A DNA stretch of 9,057 nucleotides from positions 1-9,057 of the forward strand of contig CACYJD010000029.1 in NCBI GenBank assembly GCA_902774655.1, given 5' to 3'. This document shows positions 1 through 7,130 of this stretch, one piece after another (the first letter of the stretch is position 1; every line of letters starts with the position of its first letter). Below the pieces are notes generated by a model. That model did not search any database and was not told where the DNA came from. It saw nothing but the letters and a program-made list of their open reading frames with translations. The stretch is from an uncultured Erysipelotrichaceae bacterium (GTDB lineage Bacteria; Bacillota_I; Bacilli_A; RFN20; CAG-826). Position numbers and translations under genes: made by a program.

Positions 1-832
1 AAATGATGTTAGTATCGAACTTATTGATAATTCTATTTTAAGAATCGATGACGGACGTTCTAATTACAAACTTAATTCAATTTCCGCTGACGAATACCCA
101 GAAATTGACCTTAATATCACAGGCGCTTTCTTTGAAGTTAAGGCAAAAGACTTTGTTTCATTAGTCGAACAAACCGCTTTTGCTGCAAGTATTAAAGAAA
201 CTCGTCCTATCTTAACCACTGTTAACTTAGAAGCTGCTAGTAATCAACTAACCGCAACCGCTACAGATACAGCTAGATTAGCTAGAAAAACAATTTCTAT
301 TGAAAATGACGTTAGATTTACCGCTAATATTCCAGCCAAGAAATTGTTGGATATTGTCCACTCTTTTGAAGGTGATTCAATCGTTAGTGTATCTGTTAGC
401 GATAAGAAAGCATTATTCTCATTTGACAACACTGTAATTGCCACAAGATTAACTAATGGTGATTATCCAAATACCAAAAACATTGTTCCTAAGACATTCA
501 ATTACTATCTCGAAGTTAATTCACGTGAACTTCTCGGTGCCATGGAACGTGTATCCTTACTTAGTGCTGATCGTGATGGTGTCATTAAACTCCTCATGTC
601 AGAAGACGGTATAGAAGTCATTTCTAGATCAAGCATGGTTGGTAGTGCTAACGAAAAAATTAGTACTTACCAATTCAACGGTGAAAGATTCGAGATTAGT
701 TTTAGAGCCAGTTTTGTTGCAGACGCAATCAAGGCTGTTAAGTGTGAAGATGTCGAAATTGCATTTATAGGCGAAATGAAGCCATTTGTTGTTAAGAACC
801 CTAAGGATGACTCAATCGACTTTAATCTTTAA
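1..832 (+). CDS. dnaN: DNA polymerase III beta subunit (sliding clamp), 3' part
   Basis: This is the 3' part of the sliding clamp gene; the reading frame is open from base 2 and gives 276 residues, so about 90-100 N-terminal residues lie left of the window. The clamp is a ring-shaped dimer that tethers the replicative polymerase to DNA and docks many repair proteins. Family signatures are visible: a TRLTNGDYPNT segment (bases 449-481), which is the conserved clamp R-L-x-x-G-x-Y-P motif, and the closing IGEMKPFVVKNPKDDSI segment. The ATG at 344 is internal, not the start. The C-terminus is odd: after DDSI it ends in DFNL, whereas Bacillus-type clamps continue with a strand ending near LPVRTY, so about six residues are missing. 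The terminator hairpin directly after the stop argues that the stop is genuine. Identification is secure; the biology of the short tail is open. Confidence 0.97.
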   Translation, partial: NDVSIELIDNSILRIDDGRSNYKLNSISADEYPEIDLNITGAFFEVKAKDFVSLVEQTAFAASIKETRPILTTVNLEAASNQLTATATDTARLARKTISIENDVRFTANIPAKKLLDIVHSFEGDSIVSVSVSDKKALFSFDNTVIATRLTNGDYPNTKNIVPKTFNYYLEVNSRELLGAMERVSLLSADRDGVIKLLMSEDGIEVISRSSMVGSANEKISTYQFNGERFEISFRASFVADAIKAVKCEDVEIAFIGEMKPFVVKNPKDDSIDFNL

Positions 833-839
833 AGAATCG

Positions 840-871
840 GAAGCAGTCGCCAAGATTGCTTCTTTTCTTTT
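840..871 (+). terminator. Intrinsic terminator of dnaN
   Basis: A 9-bp stem (840-848 with 854-862, one G-T wobble) closes a 5-nt loop (849-853) and is followed by a T-rich run, TTTTCTTTT (863-871). It starts 7 nt after the dnaN stop. This is a typical rho-independent terminator and implies that the dnaN transcript ends before yaaA-recF. Confidence 0.85.
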
Positions 872-1043
872 GTAAAAATTATTTAAATTAAAAGCCATAT
901 ACTCCTGTATTTGAGACAAAAATCCCGAAAATCCCATTTTGAAACAATTGAATATATCGAGACTTTTTATACCTACCTGTAATTTAAGGCGATTTGAGGC
1001 GCGAAAAGTCAAAACCAGTATCCTACACCATATATAAAATAAT

Positions 1044-1064
1044 AAGGGAATTTATTCCCTTTTT
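1044..1064 (+). terminator. Second terminator-like hairpin before yaaA
   Basis: A perfect 7-bp stem, AAGGGAA (1044-1050) with TTCCCTT (1055-1061), has a 4-nt loop TTTA and runs into a few more T residues (1062-1064). It could be a back-up terminator for dnaN, the end of a small RNA from the gap, or an attenuator of the yaaA-recF-gyr operon if transcription starts upstream. The stem is short and the T run modest, so function is uncertain. Confidence 0.5.
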
Positions 1065-1074
1065 AATTTACATA

Positions 1075-1103
1075 TGATAAAATACTCATCGGGAATATAA
1101 AAT
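1075..1103 (+). promoter_or_regulatory. Candidate promoter elements of the yaaA-recF-gyrBA operon
   Basis: Two candidate -10 boxes lie here. TGATAAAAT (1075-1083) has the TG of an extended -10 and would start RNA near 1090. TATAAAAT (1096-1103) would start RNA near 1108-1111, leaving almost no 5' leader before the ATG at 1116. Neither has a convincing -35 at 16-18 bp. Some promoter is expected here because two hairpins separate the operon from dnaN. Which box is used cannot be decided from sequence. Confidence 0.4.
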
Positions 1104-1115
1104 AACCTCTTTTTT

Positions 1116-1334
1116 ATGAATAAAAAAACTACTGAGATTTCTATTACAAGCGAATTTATTACCCTTGGGCAATTCTTAAAATTCGCTGACATCATCTATT
1201 CTGGTGGTGAAGCAAAAGCCTTCCTTGCCACTCATGATGTTGTTATCAATGGTGAACTCGATTGTCGCCGTGGTAGAAAACTTAGAGTTGGAGATGTCAT
1301 TGAAATTGAAGGTCAAAAATTCGAGATTAAATAA
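1116..1334 (+). CDS. yaaA: S4-domain RNA-binding protein YaaA (RlbA-like)
   Basis: A 72-residue protein, the usual length for the small S4-domain protein encoded beside recF in Bacillus and relatives. The S4 RNA-binding fold covers about residues 15-65: ITLGQFLKFADII, then SGGEAKAFL, then the basic CRRGRKLRVGDVIEIEG segment characteristic of this family. Family knowledge links it to ribosome assembly or ribosomal RNA binding; the exact role here is inferred. The start at 1116 is chosen because it matches the family N-terminus, yet no SD precedes it: the upstream bases are CCTCTTTTTT, and the nearest purine run (GGGAA, 1091-1095) is about 20 nt away. It is the first gene of the operon and its TAA abuts the recF ATG directly. 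Confidence 0.93.
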   Translation: MNKKTTEISITSEFITLGQFLKFADIIYSGGEAKAFLATHDVVINGELDCRRGRKLRVGDVIEIEGQKFEIK

Positions 1335-2453
1335 ATGATTGTCTCGAAGCTCTCCCTAAGAAACTTTCGCAACTACGCTGCACTAGATGTTGAGTTCTCT
1401 CCAGGACTGAACTTCATAGTTGGAGATAATGCGGAAGGTAAAACCAATATTGTCGAAGCGATTAACTTCTTATCCATAGCTAGGTCATGGAGAACATCAG
1501 AAAATCGTGAACTCATTAAAACAGGAGCCGAATTCGCCGCGATAAAGGCGCAGGTGAATAAAGGTGAACGAAGCAATGAAATCAACGCAATATTAACCCC
1601 AAATAGTAAGAAGTTCCTTGTTGATAACAATCCAATCAAGAAACTCTCTGAACTATCTAACCTAGTGAATGTAATTACATTTAAACCAAAAGATGCACTT
1701 ATGTTCCTAGTGAATGTAATTACATTTAAACCAAAAGATGCACTTATGTTCATAGACTCACCTAAAGTGAGAAGAAATTTCTTAGATATAAATTTATCAA
1801 AGAAATCCCCAATCTATCTCGAGAATCTAATTAGATATGAAAAATTATTAGAAGAGAGAAACAAAATTCTTAAATCTAGCAATATTGATAAGATCCAATT
1901 AGATGTCGTAACACTCGAGATGATTAAAATCAGCGAGATCATCGTTAAGTACCGCTATTCATATGTAAATGACATTAATCGTGTCCTTTCTAAAGTAATA
2001 AGCCAACTTAAAGGTGAAAACGAAAAAGCTGTTATCTCCTATTCGCCATATATATCCTCTCCAGGCGACTTTGTCGAAGTTGCCACTAGAGCTTACGAAA
2101 TGGCGTATGAAAGGGATATAAAAAGCAAATCCACTAACATTGGAATCCACCGCGAAGACATTGTAATGATGCTTAACGGAAAGGATATCTCAAGTTATGG
2201 ATCTCAAGGCGAAAACCGCTTAGCGGTCATCGCCTTGAAATTAGCCCCTTACTTCTTGATAGAAGATAGGGACTTAAAGCCCATCATCGTGTTAGATGAT
2301 GTGCTCTCAGAACTTGATCCTGAGAACAAAGAAAGGCTTATAGCCTTCATTAGGAAGTTTGAACAAGTATTTGTTACTTCCACAAGAATCAATATTAAAA
2401 ACGCTTCGATATTAGAAGTTAAAAACCATAGAGTTACAAGGAGGTATGCTTAA
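1335..2453 (+). CDS. recF: DNA replication/repair protein RecF (with an internal 15-residue duplication)
   Basis: RecF is an SMC/ABC-like ATPase that works with RecO and RecR to load RecA at gapped DNA. Visible motifs: Walker A GDNAEGKT (residues 30-37), ABC signature SQGE (290-293), Walker B with D-loop LDDVLSELD (320-328), and the conserved SPKVRRNFLD segment just after residue 140. Length is 372 residues. Residues 110-124 and 125-139 are identical at protein and DNA level; removing one copy gives 357 and restores the normal family layout, so this is an in-frame insertion. The ATG follows the yaaA stop with no gap and no good SD, so translation is probably coupled to yaaA. The last codons carry the gyrB SD, and the TAA overlaps the gyrB ATG. 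No remB/yaaB gene separates recF from gyrB as in Bacillus. Whether the duplicated form is active is unknown. Confidence 0.96.
   Translation: MIVSKLSLRNFRNYAALDVEFSPGLNFIVGDNAEGKTNIVEAINFLSIARSWRTSENRELIKTGAEFAAIKAQVNKGERSNEINAILTPNSKKFLVDNNPIKKLSELSNLVNVITFKPKDALMFLVNVITFKPKDALMFIDSPKVRRNFLDINLSKKSPIYLENLIRYEKLLEERNKILKSSNIDKIQLDVVTLEMIKISEIIVKYRYSYVNDINRVLSKVISQLKGENEKAVISYSPYISSPGDFVEVATRAYEMAYERDIKSKSTNIGIHREDIVMMLNGKDISSYGSQGENRLAVIALKLAPYFLIEDRDLKPIIVLDDVLSELDPENKERLIAFIRKFEQVFVTSTRINIKNASILEVKNHRVTRRYA
1661..1750 (+). repeat. Exact 45-bp tandem direct repeat inside recF
   Basis: Bases 1661-1705 and 1706-1750 are identical over all 45 positions, adding 15 codons without a frameshift. 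Each copy contains a perfect 14-bp palindrome, AATGTAATTACATT (1668-1681 and 1713-1726). The short sequence CCTAG at each copy start resembles CATAG at 1751-1755, giving near-microhomology at the two ends of the unit. Palindrome plus short homology fits replication slippage; an assembly artefact gives the same picture. Confidence 0.97.
2438..2445 (+). promoter_or_regulatory. Strong ribosome binding site of gyrB within recF
   Basis: AAGGAGGT matches the anti-SD sequence fully, 7 nt before the gyrB ATG at 2453. It is read as Arg-Arg codons near the end of recF and fixes the gyrB start, which overlaps the recF stop as TAATG. Confidence 0.92.
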
Positions 2454-4453
2454 TGGAAGATGAAATCATTACCCAAACCGGTTTATCTGAAGAAGAAATT
2501 CAAGAAGATAAGGCTAGTGAGAACTACACTGCGACTGACATTCAAGTTCTTGAAGGTCTAGAAGCCGTTAGAAAACGTCCTGGTATGTACATTGGTACAA
2601 CTGGCGTAGCCGGCTTACACCACTTAGTTTGGGAAATTGTCGATAACTCAATCGACGAAGCACTTGCAGGTTTCTGTAATCTAATTACAGTAACAATCAA
2701 CAAAGGCGACACTATCACTGTAGTAGATAACGGACGTGGTATTCCAGTAGACACAGTTTCTAAATCTGGATTATCCGGTGTTGAAACAGTTTTCACAATT
2801 CTCCATGCTGGTGGTAAATTCGGTGAAACTGGTGGATACAAAGTTTCCGGTGGTTTACACGGTGTTGGTGCATCCGTCGTTAACGCCCTTAGTGAATGGA
2901 CTGAAGTCACTGTCAACAAAGATGGTGGTAAATACTTCATTAAATTCGGTAGAGGTGGTAAGACAACCGAACATTTAAAACGTATCGGAGATACAACTGA
3001 AAGAGGTACAACAGTTACCTTTAAACCAGATCCAACTATCTTTACTGATACTACAGTATTCAGTTTTGATATTATCCGCGACCATCTTAAGACAATGGCG
3101 TATTTAAACCGTGGAATTAAGATTGTTGTTAGAGACGATAGAGGACCTGAAAGAGTTGAAGAATCATTCTGCTACGAAGGTGGTATTAAAGAATACGTTG
3201 AAGCCTTAAATAAAGGCAAAAACCCAATCATGGAAGAAATCATCTACTGCGAAGGTAGAGGTGAAATTGAATACATGGAAGGCAAGAAAGGCCACATTTA
3301 TTGCGAAGTCGCTATGCAATACAATGAAACCTACAATCCTGCAATCTTCTCATTCTGTAATAACATTAACACCCATGAAGGTGGTACACATAACGAAGGC
3401 TTTAGAATGGCCATGAACCGCGTTATTAATGATTATGCAAAAGAGAAGAAATATATCAAAGATGGACAAGATAGCTTATCCGCAGATGATATTTTTGAAG
3501 GTTTAACCGCAATTATTTCGATTAAACACCCTAACCCACAATATGAAGGACAAACCAAAACTAAACTCGGTAATACCGAAGTTAGAAAGATTGTTAGCCA
3601 AGTTGTCGGTGAATCACTCAAGAGATTCTTATTAGAAAATCCAAAAGTATCTGATGTCATGCTCACTAAGATCGTTAGAGCTAGTGAAGCACGTATCGCT
3701 GCCCGTATGGCTAGAGAATCTGTTAGAAGAAAATCAGGCTTAGAATTAACAACTTTACCTGGTAAATTAGCAGACTGCTCATCTAAAGATCCTGAAATTT
3801 GTGAATTATACATCGTCGAAGGTAACTCCGCTGGTGGTAGTGCTAAAAACGGTCGTGACCGTGAAACCCAAGCTATCTTACCTCTTAGAGGTAAAATCCT
3901 TAACGTTGAAAAAGCAACACACGAAAAAGCATTTGAAAACGCTGAAATTGGTAACATGATTACCGCTATCGGTGGTGGTGTTGATCCAGAATTCAATGTT
4001 GAAAAGATTAGATATCACAAAATCGTTATTATGACCGATGCTGATGTTGACGGTTCTCACATCCGTATCTTACTTTTAACATTCTTCTATCGCTATATGA
4101 GAGCGTTGATTACCCAAGGATATGTTTATATTGCGCAACCTCCTTTATATAAAGTTGATTATCACGGTAAACAATACTACGCATATAACGATGAACAATT
4201 AGAAGTTATTAAAAAACAACTTAACCTTAAACCTGGATATCCATTCCAACGTTATAAAGGTCTTGGTGAAATGGATGCCGAACAACTTTGGGAAACAACC
4301 ATGGATCCAAAAGCCCGTAAGATGCTTCGTGTCACATTAAGTGACGCTATCGAAGCTGAGCAAGTCTTCACTGACTTAATGGGTGACGAAGTCCTTCCAA
4401 GAAAAGACTTCATTCATAAAAATGCCAAGTTCGTAAAGAACTTAGACATCTAA
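2453..4453 (+). CDS. gyrB: DNA gyrase subunit B
   Basis: The ATPase subunit of DNA gyrase, which with GyrA introduces negative supercoils. It has 666 residues, slightly longer than Bacillus GyrB because of an acidic N-terminal extension of roughly 20 residues before the conserved VLEGLEAVRKRPGMYIG. Order: GHKL ATPase (Glu61 as general base, Asn65, DNGRGIP 92-98, GGLHGVGAS 133-141), transducer, then Toprim domain with Glu456 and Asp529/Asp531/Asp533 as metal ligands, and the C-terminal QRYKGLGEMDAEQLW segment. Two drug-contact positions differ from E. coli: the Toprim motif reads EGNSAGG, so Asn458 stands where E. coli has Asp426, and Lys156 stands where E. coli has Arg136 (aminocoumarin contact). 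Translation is coupled to recF by a TAATG overlap. The gene ends in tandem stops TAA TAG and gyrA starts 16 nt later. The N-terminal start is supported by a perfect SD. Confidence 0.98.
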   Translation: MEDEIITQTGLSEEEIQEDKASENYTATDIQVLEGLEAVRKRPGMYIGTTGVAGLHHLVWEIVDNSIDEALAGFCNLITVTINKGDTITVVDNGRGIPVDTVSKSGLSGVETVFTILHAGGKFGETGGYKVSGGLHGVGASVVNALSEWTEVTVNKDGGKYFIKFGRGGKTTEHLKRIGDTTERGTTVTFKPDPTIFTDTTVFSFDIIRDHLKTMAYLNRGIKIVVRDDRGPERVEESFCYEGGIKEYVEALNKGKNPIMEEIIYCEGRGEIEYMEGKKGHIYCEVAMQYNETYNPAIFSFCNNINTHEGGTHNEGFRMAMNRVINDYAKEKKYIKDGQDSLSADDIFEGLTAIISIKHPNPQYEGQTKTKLGNTEVRKIVSQVVGESLKRFLLENPKVSDVMLTKIVRASEARIAARMARESVRRKSGLELTTLPGKLADCSSKDPEICELYIVEGNSAGGSAKNGRDRETQAILPLRGKILNVEKATHEKAFENAEIGNMITAIGGGVDPEFNVEKIRYHKIVIMTDADVDGSHIRILLLTFFYRYMRALITQGYVYIAQPPLYKVDYHGKQYYAYNDEQLEVIKKQLNLKPGYPFQRYKGLGEMDAEQLWETTMDPKARKMLRVTLSDAIEAEQVFTDLMGDEVLPRKDFIHKNAKFVKNLDI

Positions 4454-4456
4454 TAG

Positions 4457-4465
4457 AAAGGAGAT
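4457..4465 (+). promoter_or_regulatory. Ribosome binding site of gyrA
   Basis: AAAGGAGAT in the 16-nt gap between gyrB and gyrA, with the AGGAG core 6 nt before the ATG at 4470. It fixes the gyrA start and shows independent initiation within the operon. Confidence 0.9.
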
Positions 4466-4469
4466 CAAT

Positions 4470-7055
4470 ATGGTAGACGAAGAAAAGAAAGAATTTGTCG
4501 AAGGCGAAGAAGCCGTTGATGATTCCAAACTCCAAGAAATCGAAGAAGGTATTGTTCCTGGACTCCGTGATACTGATTTATCTAACGAAGTTAGAAACTC
4601 TTTCTTAGATTACGCAATGTCTGTTATTGTTAGCCGTGCTATTCCTGATGCTCGTGACGGTTGTAAACCAGTTCATAGACGTGTCATTTATGGTATGCAT
4701 ATCGCTGGCATGACTCCAGGGTCCCCTTACAAGAAATGTGCTCGTATCGTCGGTGACGTCATGGGTAAATTCCACCCACATGGTGACGCCGCTATCTATT
4801 CAACGCTTGTCCGTTTAGCTCAACCATTCTCAATGAGATATACACTTGTTGATGGTCATGGTAACTTCGGTTCTGTTGATGGTGATGAAGCTGCTGCTAT
4901 GCGTTATACAGAAGCAAGAATGACCAAACTCGCCATGGAAATGGTTAGAGACATCAACTGTGATACAGTCGACTTTGTCGATAACTATGATGGTACTGAA
5001 CAAGAACCTAGCGTTTTACCTTCTAGAATCCCTAACTTATTGGTTAATGGTTCAAATGGTATCGCTGTTGGTATGGCAACATACATTCCAACACATAACT
5101 TAGGTGAAGTAATCGATGCTACTGTTGCTTTGGCACACAATAGAGAACTTACACCACTTGAAATTATGCAAGGATATTTACCAGGTCCTGACTTCCCTAC
5201 AGGCGCTATGATTTTAGGTAGATCCGGAATCAAAGAAGCCTATGAAACAGGTACTGGTAGCATTGTTATTCGTTCAAGAGCAGAAGTTAAAGAAAACGAA
5301 AAGAATGGTAAAAAACAAATCATTATTACCGAGATTCCTTATCAAGTTAACAAAGCTAACCTATGCGAAAACATTGGTAAACTAGTTAGAGATAAGGTAA
5401 TTGAAGGAATTACTGATATTAGAGATGAATCTTCTAAAGGTAATGTTAGAGTTGTCATTGATGTAAGACACGACTGCATTCCAGAAGTTATTCTTAACCA
5501 ACTCTATAAAAACACCCAACTACAAACATCAATGGGTATCATTATGCTTTGCTTAGTTGATGGTGCACCAAAGATTCTCCCAATTAACAAAATTCTTCTT
5601 ACATACTTAGATTTCCAAATCGATGTTATTGAAAGAAGAACAAAGTTCTTACTTGCTAAAGATGAAGCAAGAAGACACATTGTCGAAGGCTTATTAGTCT
5701 GCCACGACAATATCGATGAAATCGTTGATATTATCAAAGCAAGTGAAACTCCAGAAGACGCTTCAAAAGTCTTATGTGAGAAATTTGGATTTGACGATGT
5801 TCAAGTACAAGCTATCTTAGCGATGACACTTCGTAGATTAACAGGTATTGAAACTGGAAAACTCGAAGAAGAAAAAGCTCAACTCACCGCTAACATTGAA
5901 AAATATCAACATATCTTAAGTTCAAGAGACAATGTTACCGAAGTTGTTGTTCAAGAATTACTTGAAATCAAAGAAAAATTCGGTGATGAAAGAAGAACAA
6001 TTATTTCTGATGATGCCGCAACCATCGAAGATGAATCACTCATCCCAGAACAAAATATCGTTGTTACATTAACCACAAATAACTATATCAAACGTATGAC
6101 AGTTGATACCTTCCGCACCCAAAATAGAGGTGGTAGAGGTGTCAAAGGTATGGCAACAAATGCTGATGATAAAGTTGCTATTATGACATACACAAAAACC
6201 CATACAGACGTCTTATTCTTTACAAATTTAGGTAAAGTTTATCGTTTACGTGGTTACATGATCCCTGAAGGAAGTAGAATTTCTAAAGGTATTCCTGCTC
6301 AAAACTTATTAAATCTTGATAAGGGTGAGAAGGTTGCTGCTATTGTTTCTTTAGATGATTATAACCCAGACAATTACTTATTCTTTGCAACCAAGAATGG
6401 TCTTGTTAAGAAAACAAAATTATCTGAATATGAATCAATTAGAAGAAACGGTAAGATCGCAATTACCTTAAAAGAAGACGATTCTTTATTCGATGTTAAG
6501 ATCACTAACGGAGATGCAATTATTTGTTTAGCAAATAATAAAGGCAAATTATGTAAATTCCATGAAAATGATGTTAGACCATTAGGTAGAACCGCTAGCG
6601 GTGTTAAAGGTATGGATATCGATGGTTCTCCAATCGTTGGTTTCTCAACAAGCTTAGAAGGAAGCAACATCTTAGTAATTACCGCTAAAGGATTTGGTAA
6701 GATGTCACCAATCGAGTCTTATAGAGAAACAAAACGTGGTGCCAAAGGCGTTATTACCTTAAAAGTCACACCTAAGAACGGTAAACTTGTCGCCATGAAC
6801 GCTGTTAAAGGCGACGAAGACTTACTCATGGTTACTTCAACTGGTGTTGTTATTAGAATCCCACTTGAACAAGTTAAGATCTCTGATAGAAACACCCAAG
6901 GCGTTAAAGTCATTAGATTAGATGATGACGATAAAGCTAGAGTAACATCTATCTCCTTTGTTGAACACGATGAAGAAGCTTTCGAAGATGTAGTTGAAGG
7001 CGAAGCTGAAGCAGTCGTCGAAGCCAGTGAAAACAACGAAGGCAGCGAAGAATAA
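4470..7055 (+). CDS. gyrA: DNA gyrase subunit A
   Basis: The DNA cleavage/religation subunit of gyrase, 861 residues. Catalytic Tyr146 sits in MRYTEAR (E. coli Tyr122). The breakage-reunion domain follows an acidic N-terminal extension of about 24 residues; it contains LDYAMSVIVSRAIPDARDG and the quinolone-determining segment HPHGDAAIYSTLVR. The C-terminal pinwheel carries a GyrA box QNRGGRG at 551-557 (canonical form QRRGGKG), which marks it as GyrA and not ParC, then degenerate blade motifs. The last 31 residues have 14 acidic and no Lys or Arg, like the acidic tails that tune wrapping in other gyrases. Odd: Ala107 and Ser111 replace the usual Ser and Asp/Glu (E. coli Ser83, Asp87). It is the last gene of the operon unless serS is co-transcribed, as no clear terminator follows. 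Confidence 0.98.
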   Translation: MVDEEKKEFVEGEEAVDDSKLQEIEEGIVPGLRDTDLSNEVRNSFLDYAMSVIVSRAIPDARDGCKPVHRRVIYGMHIAGMTPGSPYKKCARIVGDVMGKFHPHGDAAIYSTLVRLAQPFSMRYTLVDGHGNFGSVDGDEAAAMRYTEARMTKLAMEMVRDINCDTVDFVDNYDGTEQEPSVLPSRIPNLLVNGSNGIAVGMATYIPTHNLGEVIDATVALAHNRELTPLEIMQGYLPGPDFPTGAMILGRSGIKEAYETGTGSIVIRSRAEVKENEKNGKKQIIITEIPYQVNKANLCENIGKLVRDKVIEGITDIRDESSKGNVRVVIDVRHDCIPEVILNQLYKNTQLQTSMGIIMLCLVDGAPKILPINKILLTYLDFQIDVIERRTKFLLAKDEARRHIVEGLLVCHDNIDEIVDIIKASETPEDASKVLCEKFGFDDVQVQAILAMTLRRLTGIETGKLEEEKAQLTANIEKYQHILSSRDNVTEVVVQELLEIKEKFGDERRTIISDDAATIEDESLIPEQNIVVTLTTNNYIKRMTVDTFRTQNRGGRGVKGMATNADDKVAIMTYTKTHTDVLFFTNLGKVYRLRGYMIPEGSRISKGIPAQNLLNLDKGEKVAAIVSLDDYNPDNYLFFATKNGLVKKTKLSEYESIRRNGKIAITLKEDDSLFDVKITNGDAIICLANNKGKLCKFHENDVRPLGRTASGVKGMDIDGSPIVGFSTSLEGSNILVITAKGFGKMSPIESYRETKRGAKGVITLKVTPKNGKLVAMNAVKGDEDLLMVTSTGVVIRIPLEQVKISDRNTQGVKVIRLDDDDKARVTSISFVEHDEEAFEDVVEGEAEAVVEASENNEGSEE

Positions 7056-7094
7056 TTTCCAAAAATAGTGGACTATATACGTTTTAATTAATAA

Positions 7095-7130
7095 TTTGGC
7101 CTCTAAGTCGAAAGCGATTTAGAGGTCAAA
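7095..7130 (+). other. 16-bp stem-loop upstream of serS
   Basis: Bases 7095-7110 pair with 7115-7130 over 16 positions, two of them G-T wobbles, around the 4-nt loop AAAG. It is not followed by T residues on either strand (AAAATATATG on the + strand), so it is not a standard intrinsic terminator. Its 3' arm contains AGAGG (7121-7125), a possible SD for the upstream in-frame ATG at 7135. It may be an RNA processing or regulatory element. Confidence 0.65.

Larger units (their letters stand above)
872..1115 (+). other. Non-coding gap between dnaN and yaaA
   Basis: No supported gene. It holds an 8-nt repeat AAAATCCC occurring twice back to back with one base between (919-926 and 928-935), a possible long-range 7-bp pairing (961-967 GACTTTT with 1004-1010 AAAAGTC), a TATACT box at 898-903 without a good -35, a second hairpin with a short T run (1044-1064), and promoter-like -10 elements just before yaaA. 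No TTATCCACA-type DnaA box was seen. A short RNA between the two hairpins is conceivable but unproven. Confidence 0.5.

Noticed and set aside
812..1012. 66-residue minus-strand reading frame across the dnaN end and the gap
   Set aside because: No family resemblance, overlaps the dnaN terminator hairpin, no SD and no promoter for the minus strand.
1..1115. DnaA boxes or part of the replication origin
   Set aside because: No TTATCCACA-like cluster seen by eye; in this gene order the origin is expected beside dnaA, left of the window.
1661..1750. Mobile element or transposon footprint as the origin of the recF repeat
   Set aside because: There is only a perfect tandem copy with no foreign sequence between or around the copies; slippage or assembly error explains it.
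2778..2978. 66-residue plus-strand frame inside gyrB
   Set aside because: Alternative frame within the ATPase domain with no SD; gyrB itself is unmistakable here.
3433..3996. 187-residue minus-strand reading frame opposite gyrB
   Set aside because: It lies wholly within conserved gyrB coding sequence and its composition mirrors gyrB codons; no start signals. The same holds for the other minus-strand frames opposite recF, gyrB, gyrA and serS.
7095..7130. Stem-loop as an intrinsic terminator of gyrA, or as part of a serS T-box
   Set aside because: No T run follows on either strand, and the leader is too short and lacks the antiterminator and specifier elements of a T-box.
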